NCBI GenBank assembly: GCA_039931555.1
Contig: JBDTRP010000102.1
Location: forward strand, 1 to 64,000
Direction: 5' to 3'
Source of the DNA: JAENVT01 sp039931555
GTDB taxonomy: Bacteria > Actinomycetota > Acidimicrobiia > Acidimicrobiales > Ilumatobacteraceae
DNA length: 64,000 nt
In this document: in pieces, positions 8,352 through 17,440 of the stretch
Layout: the number at the start of each line of letters is the position of its first letter
Position numbering within the stretch: the stretch's first letter is position 1
Program-made: the position numbers and the translations under genes
The notes under the pieces: model-generated
Told to the model about the DNA's origin: nothing
What the model saw: only the letters and a program-made list of their open reading frames with translations
Database searches by the model: none

Positions 8352-9287
8352 ATGAGTGCCATCGACCGTTTCAGCAACATGTTTCGATTCGTCGGCGTGA
8401 CCGCCATCCTCGCCACGGCTGGCTGCTCATCGTCGCCAACCGCCGATGCACCAACGACGGACAACACCACGAACGCCGCTGTGGTTGGTCAACCTTCCGT
8501 TCCGAGCACCGTCCGCGGCACACAGGCATCGGACAGCACCGGAGTCTCGACCATTCCGGATCCACTTGCTGTCCCAACTCTCGAAGGTCGCTTTCCGATC
8601 GGCACGGAACAACGCGAGCTCGCACTGACATGCTGGGGCGACGGTGAGCCAGTGGTCCTGTTCGATGCGGGCACTGGCGACGCCGGGATCAGCCGGTGGA
8701 AGGCGTCGCCGGTCACGCGGTCGCTGGCGGCGATTACACAGGTGTGTACATACGACCGCGCTGGGCTCGGTGACAGCGACCCGGCACCGCAACATCCTCG
8801 CGTGCTTGACGAGGTCGCTGACGACCTTCACCTCCTGCTGGTCGCCGCAGGCATCCCTCGTCCGGTCCTGATGGTCGGCTCCTCCGGAGGCGGGTTCGAT
8901 GTCTATCACCACGCTGGGCGATACCCCGATGACGTCGCAGGACTCGTGTTGCTCGACGTCCCAGCGGGGCAGGCTGCCATCGCTCCCAGTGACGTCCCAG
9001 GATGGGACGCGTTCGACAACCCCGAGCACATGGACTACGTCGCGGTCGAACACCAGATGGCGGTTGAGCGACTGGCGATACCTGCTATTCCCGTCACGGT
9101 CGTGACGGCGAACCACGGGCAGTCAGCAGATCCCGACGAGCAGAAGGTGTGGCTCCAAGGAAGCTCGCGGCCGGTCCAGGTGATCTTGGACGGCGAGCAC
9201 AACATCTACGACGATGACCCTGACGGTGTGCTCAAGCAGATCGTCGCGGTGCTCGATGCCATCGCCCTGGGCCAGCAGGACGGCTGA
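8352..9287 (+). CDS. Secreted alpha/beta hydrolase lipoprotein
   Basis: 311 residues from the ATG at 8352, which begins its own signal with lipobox ATAGC followed by a Ser/Thr-rich linker. The hydrolase domain shows VVLFDAGTGD (oxyanion strand region), YDRAGLGDS, the nucleophile elbow GSSGGG and a C-terminal GEHNIYDDDP that supplies the catalytic His. It is similar in plan to the lipoprotein hydrolase at 2638-3603. Start choice is uncertain because the frame is open back to 8133; no strong ribosome binding site precedes 8352. Substrate unknown. Confidence 0.8.
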   Translation: MSAIDRFSNMFRFVGVTAILATAGCSSSPTADAPTTDNTTNAAVVGQPSVPSTVRGTQASDSTGVSTIPDPLAVPTLEGRFPIGTEQRELALTCWGDGEPVVLFDAGTGDAGISRWKASPVTRSLAAITQVCTYDRAGLGDSDPAPQHPRVLDEVADDLHLLLVAAGIPRPVLMVGSSGGGFDVYHHAGRYPDDVAGLVLLDVPAGQAAIAPSDVPGWDAFDNPEHMDYVAVEHQMAVERLAIPAIPVTVVTANHGQSADPDEQKVWLQGSSRPVQVILDGEHNIYDDDPDGVLKQIVAVLDAIALGQQDG

Positions 9288-9524
9288 TCGGTGTGGTCGC
9301 CGCAACCCGGTGCCCCTCACTGCTCACCCGCTCCGATTGCCCGTTGGCCGCTTGCGACGCATCTACGATTGCGAGCACAGAACAACGCGCCGCGTACCCT
9401 CCTGATTTTACTCACTGATCGCGTCCTCCGGGGTTGAACGCGGCTCGCCGATCAACGCATTCATGGTTCTCACACAGGCGCTGGGTAGGCGTGAAGATCA
9501 CGCAGAATCCCCGGCCCGGCACAC

Positions 9525-9955
9525 GTCGACTTCCTCACCTTGGCGGGCACGATCACGGTTCCCGCCAACGAGCGCAACGCTGCCTGGGACGATGTGATCC
9601 GCAAGACCCGCTCGGCGCGGGCCACCACACGGAAAGTGAGTGCCTTCGTCGACACGAACATCCTCGTTTGCCAACTCACCGGAGATCCGCCGGGGATAGC
9701 TGTGCGGGTGACGAAATATCTCGCCAACGAGTACGAGGTACTTCTCGTCGATCTCGTGATGGCCGAGACCGTCTATGTGCTGGAGTCCTTCTACAAGCAC
9801 CATGTGGGCAAATCGCGTCGGCGATGTGATCTCTGCTGGCGATGCCGTCCGTGATGACCGTCGACGGTGCTGTGCTGTTGCGCGCGCTGATGTCGCCGGT
9901 CCTGTCTCACTCTGGGCCTACGCTTGACAACGAGTTCAGGCAGCGCAGGAGATGA
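9525..9955 (+). pseudogene. VapC-type PIN toxin remnant with antitoxin tail
   Basis: From the GTG at 9636 the frame encodes SAFVDTNILVCQLTGDPP and LLVDLVMAETVYVLESFY, the start of a PIN-domain ribonuclease with its first Asp and the conserved Glu. Near 9800 the homology jumps frame: after an in-frame TGA the sequence SLLAMPSVMTVDGAVLLRAL continues the fold. Just upstream (9525-9635) the same frame reads VPANERNAAWDDVIRKTRSA, like an antitoxin C-terminus, running into the toxin without a stop. A frameshift, a stop and a lost antitoxin start make this pair non-functional. Confidence 0.65.
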
Positions 9956-9957
9956 GC

Positions 9958-10160
9958 ATGGCCTCCAATCCGATCGAGATCGACATCCCGTGTGATCCCC
10001 AGCAGTTGGGGGAGTTGGCATTGCCGTTCGCGCTGCTGAGCGAGGCTCGCGATCCGGATCGGATCGTGGTCGGGGCGATCGTGATCACCGTGGACGAGGA
10101 AATCGAACGAGCCCGCTGCGACGAAGGCACCAGCCTTCGCTACACCTCGCCCCAGCGAAT
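9958..10160 (+). pseudogene. Short reading-frame fragment, unknown
   Basis: ATG codons at 9952 and 9958 open a frame whose first 55 or so residues look coding (IEIDIPCDPQQLGELALPFA, then DPDRIVVGAIVITVDEE) and then change to a low-quality Arg/Pro-rich stretch, so it has probably lost its C-terminus by frameshift. It follows the VapC remnant. I do not recognise the family. Confidence 0.35.
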
Positions 10161-10179
10161 GGAGCGACCCGCCCGCTCA

Positions 10180-10515
10180 CCTGAGCTCGGCCCTCACGGG
10201 TGTCGTCGACGACCTCGACGAGCCAGTCCATCGCGGACTGTCGTAGACGCCCGACGCCCCGTTCCGTGTAACAGCTTCGGCGATCGACGACGCTCGCGCC
10301 GCCGGCGTCCTCGCAGTCGAGACGAGCAGCCGCCCTCTACGCGTTTGGCGGCGCCCGGCGCCGCGATGTCGTATGCCTCGCCCACGTCACGAACACACTG
10401 GCGACCGCTGGCGACGACTTCGAGAAGGGCAAACACGACGGCACCACCGACTGCTCCGCCTCGTCGATACACACGATCGTCCGCCGCCAGATCGTCGTGG
10501 ATGCGCCGACCCAAC
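10180..10515 (+). pseudogene. Nucleoside phosphorylase remnant
   Basis: One frame reads TPDAPFRVTASAIDDARAAG followed by VLAVE, the region before the active-site Glu of PNP/UDP phosphorylases; a TAG at about 10237 sits where relatives have Trp. After about 10315 the homology moves to another frame, reading ALYAFGGARRRDVVCLAHVT and then AGDDFEKGKHDGTTD, which matches the C-terminal part of the same family. A stop and a frameshift show the gene is dead. About 180 N-terminal residues are missing. Confidence 0.6.
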
Positions 10516-10840
10516 AGCCTTCACAGAATTCACCGACCGGTTCGGCGACTTCCAGCCGTCGGAGCACACCCTGATGGCCTCACCCATCACTGAGACTGTG
10601 TCGAACCGCACGTGGGTGGCCACATCTTCGACCGCGCCCTCGACCGTAGCGCGAGCCCGTCGCGTCTCCCGCCGATTTCCGGCCGGCCGCCACCGTGGAG
10701 GCCTGGGAAGAACGCTGGAACGACGCGCTCGCTGGCTACCCAGGACCTCGACCGAGTCGAAGCGTTCGTGCGCGACGAGGCGATCGACATTTGCGCATCG
10801 ACGTCAGCGTCACGCCAATCGAATTCCCGAGAGCGAAGTC

Positions 10841-11719
10841 GTGAGCATTCGCCGAACCTGGTGGCCGTTCGGTATCGCTTGCGCGTTGGTGATCGTCGGA
10901 TGCTCCGGCGGCGATGCTGCTCCCGCCACTGCGGCCTGCGCTCCGAGCTCGTTTCGCCGCACGCCGCCGCTCGTGATCGCACACGCAGGGGGCGAGGGAC
11001 TTGCCCCGGCCAACAGTGTGTTGGCGATGCAGCGCTCAATGGCAGCGGGCGCCGACCTGCTGGACGCTGACCTGTGGATGACTTCAGACGGCGTGGTGGT
11101 GGCCCATCACGATCGGAACATCGCGAGCGACACCGACGCCACCGGCAACATTGGCGACCTCACATGGGACCAATTACAAGCGGCCGACTTACGAGCCGGC
11201 TGGACCGGCAAGACGATCGATGAGCCCGTGCGCATCGCCTCGCTTGAGCAGATACTCACCGCCTTTCCGGACGTGACGATCTCGCTGGAGATCAAGCAGA
11301 CCACGCCCTCGATGGCGAAACCGTTGTGCGATGTGCTCCGTCGCCTCAACGCGGTCGGGCGGGTATACCTGAGCGCGAACAACGACGACGATGGCTATGC
11401 CGCGCAGGCAGAGTGCCCCGGCTCGTTGGTGATCACCACTACGTACCGCGACGTAGCCGAGATGCGCCGCATGCACGAGACCGATGAAGCCTGGTGCGCT
11501 CCGGCACCGATCGGCCAGCCGCCGTTCAACAATGGTCTGCTGGACCCAGCGAACGTTGCCTGGTCGCATGCCCACGGCATGGCCATCTTCACCTGGACAG
11601 TCGATGACCCTTTGACGCTGCGGGGCCTGGCCGAGGCCGGTGTCGACGCGGTGTACACACGTCGGCCAGACATTGCTCGCCAGGTATTTGACGACTACGC
11701 CGCCGAAAAATCGGGCTAG
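10841..11719 (+). CDS. Glycerophosphodiester phosphodiesterase lipoprotein
   Basis: 292 residues from the GTG at 10841, which begins a lipoprotein signal (lipobox ALVIVGC); the reading frame is open further upstream but only in decayed sequence. The GDPD domain shows IAHAGGEGLAPANS (catalytic His and the E-N pair), DLWMTSDGVVVAHHD (second His, with DLW in place of the usual DV) and SLEIKQ for metal-binding Glu. Its C-terminal barrel motif is FTWTVDDP. Family members hydrolyse glycerophosphodiesters to glycerol-3-phosphate and an alcohol; this one should be anchored outside the membrane. It looks intact despite decayed flanks on both sides. Confidence 0.85.
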   Translation: MSIRRTWWPFGIACALVIVGCSGGDAAPATAACAPSSFRRTPPLVIAHAGGEGLAPANSVLAMQRSMAAGADLLDADLWMTSDGVVVAHHDRNIASDTDATGNIGDLTWDQLQAADLRAGWTGKTIDEPVRIASLEQILTAFPDVTISLEIKQTTPSMAKPLCDVLRRLNAVGRVYLSANNDDDGYAAQAECPGSLVITTTYRDVAEMRRMHETDEAWCAPAPIGQPPFNNGLLDPANVAWSHAHGMAIFTWTVDDPLTLRGLAEAGVDAVYTRRPDIARQVFDDYAAEKSG

Positions 11720-11781
11720 ACAGAACACCGTTCCACTCGTGCGGGCACAACCGGACCAGCCCACAAACACACAACACAGCG

Positions 11782-11995
11782 TGCTCGAAGAAACGATCGC
11801 GCTGCAGCATCTCGTCGACGATCTGCTCCACCTAGCCCACAGCGACGACGCTCCACCAGAGATGCGCTCAGAGCGCGTCGACCTCGACGACATCGTCTTG
11901 CGCGAAGCACGGTGCCTGAGGAACGCGGACGTGTGACCGTCGACCTTCTTTCGCCGACACGCGGCAACATCCGACTGGATGCGTTCACCACGATC
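11782..11995 (+). pseudogene. Sensor histidine kinase fragment
   Basis: A stretch reading ALQHLVDDLLHLAHSDDAPP then SERVDLDDIVLREAR resembles the second half of the HisKA dimerisation domain and the link to the ATPase domain. At about 11920 the reading shifts frame to GRVTVDLLSPTRGNIR and fades out. There is no start, no phospho-acceptor His region and no ATPase domain, so this is a relic. Confidence 0.5.
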
Positions 11996-12449
11996 ACTGT
12001 GGTCCTTCTGCATGAGACGGCACTCGGCGCCAGTCGCCCATCGGGCCCTCACCGCCGCCGCGTCGATCGGACATGCTCGCGCGTTGGCTGCGCCGGAAGG
12101 CGGCCGTGCCATCGTCCGGCCACGCGCGTTGCGGTGACGGAGCATTCGCCGCACGACGCCCCGTCTCGACCCTGGACGCTCCACAACCGGACCGGTCTGG
12201 TCAGCTGAGTCGATCATCGATGTGCGGCCGGGAGGACCACGACCCGGTCTGTGCCGAGGTCGAGATCGCCGCGTTGACGATCGCATCGACCTGTTGCGTG
12301 GTGATATCTCCAAGCACAGCCTTGATCCGGACTTCGTCAGTCTGGTCCTGTGGCCAGCCTCAATCGCGACGTCGATCTCCCGGTAGCTGTCAGAATGTGC
12401 GGCTCTCTCGTTGGCTTGGCTCATCATCCTGCACGGGCCATGGCGATCA
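11996..12449. other. Stretch without a supportable gene
   Basis: All frames here give Arg/Pro/Ser-rich shadow translations with no recognisable domain, plausible start or ribosome binding site. It lies between a kinase relic and a transposase relic and is probably decayed sequence. Confidence 0.5.
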
Positions 12450-12610
12450 CGCCACGACCTCGAGATCGCGATCATCGAATGGATCGACTGGTCAACCACC
12501 GGCGACTCCACTCAGAGATCGGCGCCATCCCACGACCACCAACGCGACCGCGCCGCGCTCTTCGACAACCTCATCCAACAAACGGAATCATCGTCTTGAC
12601 AACGATCACA
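12450..12610 (+). mobile_element. IS3-family transposase relic (C-terminal part)
   Basis: One frame gives DLEIAIIEWIDW and, after a frameshift near 12487, another gives VNHRRLHSEIGAIP. Together these are the C-terminal integrase-core signature of IS3-family OrfB (IEWIDWFNHRRLHSEIG... in relatives). No inverted repeats or OrfA are visible, so it is only a fragment. Confidence 0.6.
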
Positions 12611-13058
12611 GGTACAACGCCGGCTATGGAACATTGCCGAAGGGCCGATCGGTATAGGTCTTCCTCGACAACGGCGGCGCCGTTCTGGGCGCAGTCACTT
12701 ATCCCCGGGCGCTCAAGCGTCTCGGCGCCCCGGACCGATGATCATGCAACCCGGCGGCGTGCGGGGCAGGTCCTCAGGCCGCGCGCACGAATGCAACGAA
12801 ATGGACCGCGACCCGTGTGACATTTCGGGCGTCGCTGAGGCCGACGTGTCGGCGTCCGCCCTTTTCCCGCCCTTGGCTTCGATCACCAGCCTGGGCTTTC
12901 GCAACGCACGGTGCGGTGCTGGGGGGAGTGGTACCCCCGGATTCCCCGTCCATCTCGGCCTCATTTCCCCTGGTCAGAGTCCTGCTCAAACCGATGGGGA
13001 ATCCGCCGCCCTCGTGCCCTCGCATAGGAGCTCAGGTCAGAGGGTAATTTCGGACTTG
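12611..13058. other. Stretch without a gene, left of the ssrA-like repeat
   Basis: No supportable coding sequence. It contains CCGCCCTTTTCCCGCCCT at 12856-12873, an 18-base string repeated exactly at 61285-61302; each copy lies to the left of one of the two 23-bp ssrA-derived repeats (186 and 63 bases away). The string could be an arm site for a recombinase. Confidence 0.45.
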
Positions 13059-13081
13059 GTGGAGCTGGGGGGAATCGAACC
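13059..13081 (-). repeat. Displaced tmRNA 3' end, candidate att site
   Basis: Twenty-three bases (starting GTGGAGCTGGGGGGAATC on the plus strand) are identical to 61366-61388, the last part of the ssrA gene, in the same orientation. On the minus strand this copy goes on to ACCA after the acceptor strand, so it encodes the CCA tail, whereas the functional ssrA at 61.4 kb does not. Upstream of the T-loop the sequence no longer pairs as a T-stem, so this is not a working tRNA or tmRNA. This is the pattern left by integration into the 3' end of ssrA. Confidence 0.65.
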
Positions 13082-13259
13082 GTCCCGCGCCCTCCGGCGT
13101 CGTTCCTGCTGAATGGGTACCACTGCTGGTCAAGGCGCCTTTTCGAGTGTCCTGCAGTGGCCGCGAGTGACCCGGAATGGCCTGCATTTGCCGCCCTCTT
13201 GCCGCCCCGTCCGCCCCTTTGTCGCCCTGGTTGGAGGTGGAGAAGTGATCCGCGCAGCC

Positions 13260-13643
13260 TCAGACTCTGATGATTCCGACGGAGGACATCCGGCGTTCGG
13301 TGAGGAGCGCGGCCAGGTCGTCGATGTCACTGGTGAGGAGGATGTCATTTGGCTCGCACACGAGGGCGAGAGCGGCGTCGTGGACATCGTCTCGTCCGGT
13401 GGCGGCAAGCAGGAGTCCCGCAGCTTGGGCGAGTTCGACGGTGAGGGAGTGGACGTCGACGCCCTTCAGTGCTTGCGCGAGACGTGCTTGGCGGGCGGGG
13501 CGTCGCCATACCTGCCCGACTATCCCGGCGTGGGTCAGGATCTGTTGTTCGGATTGGTGCGCGATGGCGATGCGGGCCCACATGGATCTGTCGTTCCGGT
13601 CAAGGGCAATGAATGCACCGGCGTCCAGAACCAATCTGCTCAC
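13260..13643 (-). CDS. PIN-domain toxin, VapC-like ribonuclease
   Basis: 127 residues. LVLDAGAFIALDR places the first catalytic Asp at residue 7, and the acidic cluster GRDDVHDAALAL with LLTSDIDDL supplies the remaining metal-binding acids. PIN toxins cut RNA, often tRNA, and are held inactive by a cognate antitoxin. The ATG overlaps the stop of the antitoxin gene by 4 bases, the usual coupling in VapBC modules. The pair sits about 180 bases from the displaced ssrA repeat, just inside the presumed island, where addiction modules often stabilise the element. Confidence 0.82.
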   Translation of the reverse strand: MSRLVLDAGAFIALDRNDRSMWARIAIAHQSEQQILTHAGIVGQVWRRPARQARLAQALKGVDVHSLTVELAQAAGLLLAATGRDDVHDAALALVCEPNDILLTSDIDDLAALLTERRMSSVGIIRV

Positions 13644-13909
13644 GCGGCCGAGGACGCCTTCTTCTTGGTTCGTGGGCGCACCGTCTGCTTCCGGTCGGCT
13701 TCTGCCTGTCGGTTCAGTTCCTCGTCGGAGAACACGCCGAACTCGGCGGTGTAGGAGTCGACCGCTGCGGCGAGCGCGTCTTCTCGTTCGAGCTGGTCAA
13801 GGCGTTGCGCGAGGGCGTGCTGCAGGATGCCCGAAACGTTCAGGCGTGCAGTGTGTGACTTGATCTTCTCGTACAACTCGTCGGGCAGGTAGACCTGCAT
13901 CTTCGGCAT
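13640..13909 (-). CDS. Ribbon-helix-helix antitoxin, VapB-like
   Basis: 89 residues from the ATG at 13909. The first strand MPKMQVYLPDELYEKIK and the helices after it fit a ribbon-helix-helix DNA-binding fold, and the acidic, Lys-rich tail is the likely toxin-binding part. The reading frame is open further upstream, but that portion does not look coding; the tatacaccc stretch just before the ATG is a plausible promoter region. Antitoxins of this type also repress their own operon. Confidence 0.78.
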   Translation of the reverse strand: MPKMQVYLPDELYEKIKSHTARLNVSGILQHALAQRLDQLEREDALAAAVDSYTAEFGVFSDEELNRQAEADRKQTVRPRTKKKASSAA

Positions 13910-14154
13910 GCGGCCAACTATACACCCATTGATCCCGAGCGCGCCGAACCTGTAGCGCCCTCTGTGAGGCGCCGCGCGCAGGTGGGCATGCTGGTTGTTG
14001 CTGTTCGTCGATTTCAACGGTGGATCTTGGGATTTGTCACTGGTGCTCCCCGACCCGTCGGCGTCGCGACCCGTTCCCGCACGTTGCACACGATTTGCAG
14101 ACGCCGTCTCGGAGGATCGGTGGAGTCCATCCACGCACCGATACGAGGAGCACC

Positions 14155-14373
14155 ATGTCCACAACGTCACGACCCACTGCCAAGCTGATCGCCCTGGTCA
14201 TACCTGTCGGCATGGCTGGATCCGCCTGTTCGTCCGACCAGCCGAACAGCTCGGATTCGACGACCGCCCCGCCACACGGACGGCGGACGTGGGGGCAGTC
14301 CTCTCAATCATCCGGGTGCGCGGCCGTGGGCGCACCGGGCCGTCGCGGCGAGTGTGAGCGGGCCGGCCGGTAA
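14155..14373 (+). pseudogene. Truncated lipoprotein
   Basis: The ATG at 14155 follows AGGAGC and begins a basic N-terminus, hydrophobic core and lipobox GSAC, then a Ser/Thr linker typical of this genome's lipoproteins. After about 45 residues the translation turns into Gly/Arg-rich sequence and stops. The next few hundred bases hold scattered coding-like tracts (for example TNGDTLLVGQRL near 14400) in other frames. I read it as the start of a lipoprotein gene whose body has decayed. Confidence 0.45.
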
Positions 14374-14935
14374 ATCAAGGCGATCAAACAACTCGTCACG
14401 AACGGCGACACGCTGCTTGTTGGGCAACGACTCACTGAACGTTGAGCGCAGTACGGCCAGTTGTGCGTTCCCGGACCGAGTCTCTCCGACGGACACGTGA
14501 CTCCTCAGTACGCTCGACTCCTGGGCGCGGTCTCCTACACACCCTGTTTTACCGCCACAGGTCCGATCGGATTCGTTTGGTCACAGACACGGCGGTGGCT
14601 CTGATGCAGCATCGACGCGAGTTCACGCGAGAATGGTTGCTGTGGTCAGTCGTACTTGCAATTGGGCTCTGGGTTTTGTGCCTGGTCTTGGGCCGCCATG
14701 GTTTGGTCGGTGCCGCTCGCGGCGCTCAGTCCTATGCGCTTCTAACGTGGCTCGTCAGATTCCGTGCGGCCGCCACACGCACGTTCGAAGTGACGCCGCC
14801 GAGAGTCAAATTCTGTACGACCCGTCGATCTTGGCAGGAGGCTAGATTCTTGTTGACCGTACGACGGCGCAAGCCAAGCTTCGGTTGTCGGCGCCACCAT
14901 CAATCGGTGGGTGGCCCGCCCTGTTGTGGAGATAG
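14374..14935. other. Stretch without a supportable gene
   Basis: Scattered short coding-like tracts occur in several frames, one with a hydrophobic helix near 14640-14700, but none has a start, a domain and a stop that fit together. Probably decayed coding sequence. Confidence 0.4.
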
Positions 14936-15288
14936 ATGGCAGACGTTGGCGATCGGATCGCAGTGGCGTCAAAGGGGAGCCGCGGTCTGGTGTTGTGACT
15001 GCTGTCAGCGGCGCCTTGATCACCGTGCGATGGGACACGGGCGGCGCGACGAGCCTCATCCCCGGGCCAGGCGTCCTCAGCGTGGTGACCAGCCGACGGC
15101 GCACTCCGTCAGCGCGCACTCCTTCGACAACCTCGGGCGCGACGGGCGCAGTCAGGAAGGCGAGCGCGGCCGGCCCAGGGAGTGGCCTGGCCAGGAAAGC
15201 CGCTCCTAGCAAGAAGGCCGCCGCCGGCAGGACGCCGGTGGCCAAGAAGATCGCGACCGAGGAGACGCTCACACGCGTGCTTACGTGA
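14936..15288 (+). pseudogene. DUF1918-type protein, frameshifted
   Basis: The ATG at 14936 gives MADVGDRIAVASKGSRG and then a stop; a different frame from about 14975 carries SGVVTAVSGALITVRWDTGG and then SLIPGPG, which completes the small beta-barrel DUF1918 fold. A low-complexity Ala/Lys/Pro tail runs to the stop at 15288. One base gained or lost near 14975 would restore a single gene. Either a recent mutation or a sequencing error is possible. Function of the family is unknown. Confidence 0.5.
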
Positions 15289-15369
15289 CTCGTCCGGCTT
15301 GATCTCCTCGAGCACGAACCTGACCGCCTGGTCCTTGAACTCAGGGGTGAGTTCCTTCCTTGCTGGCAT
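15258..15369 (-). mobile_element. IS3-family OrfA fragment
   Basis: The minus-strand frame starting at 15369 reads MPARKELTPEFKDQAVRFVL and continues to HACERL, the helix-turn-helix start of an IS3-group OrfA. The homology ends at about residue 37; the rest of the frame is shadow of the DUF1918 tail on the other strand. The IS has been deleted except for this start. Confidence 0.65.
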
Positions 15370-15763
15370 CTCTTGATCCTCTCAGGGACTGCGAGGACCT
15401 GATGCAAACCCGGGCCGGTTCACGGGTTGGTTATCGAACGAAGCGTCGACCGGTCAGAACCATCTCGCGGTGTGGCTCGAAAGAGGCGTACGCCGCCGCG
15501 CAGCGACCATGCACCCTTGAGGTCGCACCGCCGACGAGTCAGAGCGATATCGAGTTGCGCGAGCGGGTGGCGTTGGACGCGTGGGTAGCGGACGCTATGA
15601 GTCGGATACGGCGGCGTCGCGTCCGGTGCGCGTCGGGCTCGTTGGCGGACCTTGCTGCGATCGCGGCTTACCGGCCCGACTCGACGGGGTTTGGAGCGGT
15701 ATCGGGCGCCGCGGGGATCTTGAAGTGATCCCTTTCGGGTTCTCGACCGTATCTTTGGCAGTG
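15370..15763. other. Intergenic stretch before the second ECF sigma gene
   Basis: A 122-residue frame (15360-15728, plus) is open here but shows no recognisable domain and only a mediocre start. The region should hold the promoter of the downstream sigma factor operon; no specific box is claimed. Confidence 0.35.
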
Positions 15764-16342
15764 ATGCACAGGGGCAGCTGCGGTTACCAGGACGACACGT
15801 CCGACGAAGCGCTGCTGGCGGGCATCGCGCTCGCCGACGGCTGGGCCGTACTTGTCTTCGTCCGCCGCTACCAGAACCGGCTGTTCGGACTTGCGATCGG
15901 CATTGTTGGCGACACGAGGCTTGCAGAAGACGTGACTCAGGAGGCTTTCATCCGGATCTTCCGACACGCAGAGGTGTTTGATCCGAGGCGCGGGTCGGTG
16001 TCGGCGTGGGCGCTGACGATCACACGCCACCTGGCAATCGATGCCCTGCGGGTTCGGCGCGACGTTCCGACTGATCCAGAAGATCCGATGTTCCTCGTTC
16101 TGATGAGCAACGAACGCGCACCGGAGGACGTCGTGGTTGGCAGAGATGATTTTGCTCGTGTTCGGGCCGCCCTGGCGGAGCTGCCGATCGACCAACGCCG
16201 GGCCGTGTTGTTGGCGGCTATGTATGGACGCAGCGCCGCGGAGATTGCCAGTACCGATGCGATCCCGCTTGGGACAGCGAAGAGTCGAGTCCGCCTGGGC
16301 TTGGCGAGGTTGCGGGAAGCGTTGGAGGTCAAGCTGCAATGA
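15764..16342 (+). CDS. ECF-family RNA polymerase sigma factor
   Basis: 192 residues from the ATG at 15764 (a GTG directly before it is an alternative). Region 2 is visible in LAEDVTQEAFIRIFRHAE and WALTITRHLAIDALR; region 4 in LPIDQRRAVLLAAMYGRSAA then IPLGTAKSRVRLGLARLREA. Its stop overlaps the start of the anti-sigma gene by 4 bases. The downstream cluster of membrane and lipid-related genes starts 430 bases after the pair and could be its target, but no shared promoter was identified. Confidence 0.92.
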   Translation: MHRGSCGYQDDTSDEALLAGIALADGWAVLVFVRRYQNRLFGLAIGIVGDTRLAEDVTQEAFIRIFRHAEVFDPRRGSVSAWALTITRHLAIDALRVRRDVPTDPEDPMFLVLMSNERAPEDVVVGRDDFARVRAALAELPIDQRRAVLLAAMYGRSAAEIASTDAIPLGTAKSRVRLGLARLREALEVKLQ

Positions 16343-17013
16343 GCGGCGACATCACAGACCCGGCGCAGTGCGACGCTATCGCGGACGAGCTCGCAGAGCT
16401 CGCGCTGGGAACGTTGTCTGGTAGCAGGCGATCTGAGGTGTTGCACCATGTCGGATGGTGTCTGCGGTGCCGCGCCGAGCTCGAGCAGCTGTCGCACGTG
16501 TCCGAAGCTGTGCAGCAGCTGGCGCCCCAGGTGCCACCACCACTCGGTTTCGAGTCCCGTCTCGCTGAGAGACTCCGGGGGCCAGAAACCCCTCGGCCGC
16601 GGCGATTGCTGCGCGTTGGTGCGCTGAGTGCCGCCGCCGTGGTGATGATCCTCGCGTTCGGCCTTGGTGTGCTTGTTGCCTCCGGGGACGGCAACGGAAC
16701 GGGTCAGCTGGCGACAGCCAACCTCCTCACGGCGAACTTCACGTCGGGCGGTCAGGTCGTCGGCGCGGTCGTGATCTCGCCCGGAAACCCCGCGTGGATG
16801 CTCGTGACCATCCAACGAGGTAGGTGGCAAGGCACGGTGACCTGCGAGGCGACGCTCGCTGGAGGAGCGGTCGAGACGATTGGAGCGTTCAAGCTCTCGG
16901 GTGAGTACGGGTCCTGGGCCGCGCCCCTGATGTCGACCGCGAGTCAAGTGCGCTCCGCTCGGCTGATCGACTCAAACGGGAACATCCTCGCCAGCGCGCA
17001 GCTCGGGACGTGA
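16339..17013 (+). CDS. Zinc-finger anti-sigma factor, single-pass
   Basis: 224 residues. The N-terminal domain has the pattern HHVGWCLRC (His-x3-Cys-x2-Cys), one membrane helix lies at about residues 95-115 (SAAAVVMILAFGLGVLVAS), and the C-terminal half is an extracytoplasmic beta-rich domain. This is the classic plan of a membrane anti-sigma factor that sequesters the sigma factor encoded just upstream until the outer domain senses stress. The 4-base overlap with the sigma gene supports the pairing. Confidence 0.87.
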   Translation: MSGDITDPAQCDAIADELAELALGTLSGSRRSEVLHHVGWCLRCRAELEQLSHVSEAVQQLAPQVPPPLGFESRLAERLRGPETPRPRRLLRVGALSAAAVVMILAFGLGVLVASGDGNGTGQLATANLLTANFTSGGQVVGAVVISPGNPAWMLVTIQRGRWQGTVTCEATLAGGAVETIGAFKLSGEYGSWAAPLMSTASQVRSARLIDSNGNILASAQLGT

Positions 17014-17440
17014 TCGGCTTGAAGCGAGGTGCCGCCCCGGAACGCTCGACCAACAACGTACGAACTGGACCGACCGTCCGCGACTGGTTCAGCGCTCGAC
17101 GAGTACCGCGCCACGCGCCGGCTGGCGCTCCACGCCCACCCGTCATCGAGGGACGGTTGCTCCCGTGCAACAGGTTGCTCCAACGGACCGGGGCGTTCGG
17201 CTGGCCCAGGCGGTCGTCGTTTGTCCGTTTGTCGTCATACTCCGTTATCCACTGTGGGTACACGATCTTCCCCGAGTTGAGTCGACTCGGATCGACAGGT
17301 GATCGGTCCGCCACACGCTTGGTCTCCGGGAGGATGTCGAAGGAGACAGCACTGCTTTTTGCACCGAGAAGAGCATCAACGACCGAGCCGTGCAGCGGCT
17401 CATTGTGTGGGCACCGGTGTGATTGGACTGAGAGGTTGCC
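17014..17440. other. Intergenic stretch
   Basis: No supportable gene. TGAGAGG at 17429-17435 is the ribosome binding site of the next gene. The promoter of the hydroxylase/DoxX operon is expected here. Confidence 0.4.

Noticed and set aside
11189..12511. 440-residue minus-strand frame
   Set aside because: It runs antisense to the GDPD gene and over decayed kinase and IS sequence; the translation is Arg/Ser-rich without any motif.
12738..13112. Plus-strand frame ending in VELGGIEPS-like sequence
   Set aside because: That peptide is the well-known false translation of a tRNA/tmRNA T-arm; the DNA is the ssrA-like repeat.
13059..13140. A functional tRNA gene at the left repeat
   Set aside because: Only the T-loop and acceptor strand are present; the T-stem does not pair and no anticodon arm or 5' half is found.
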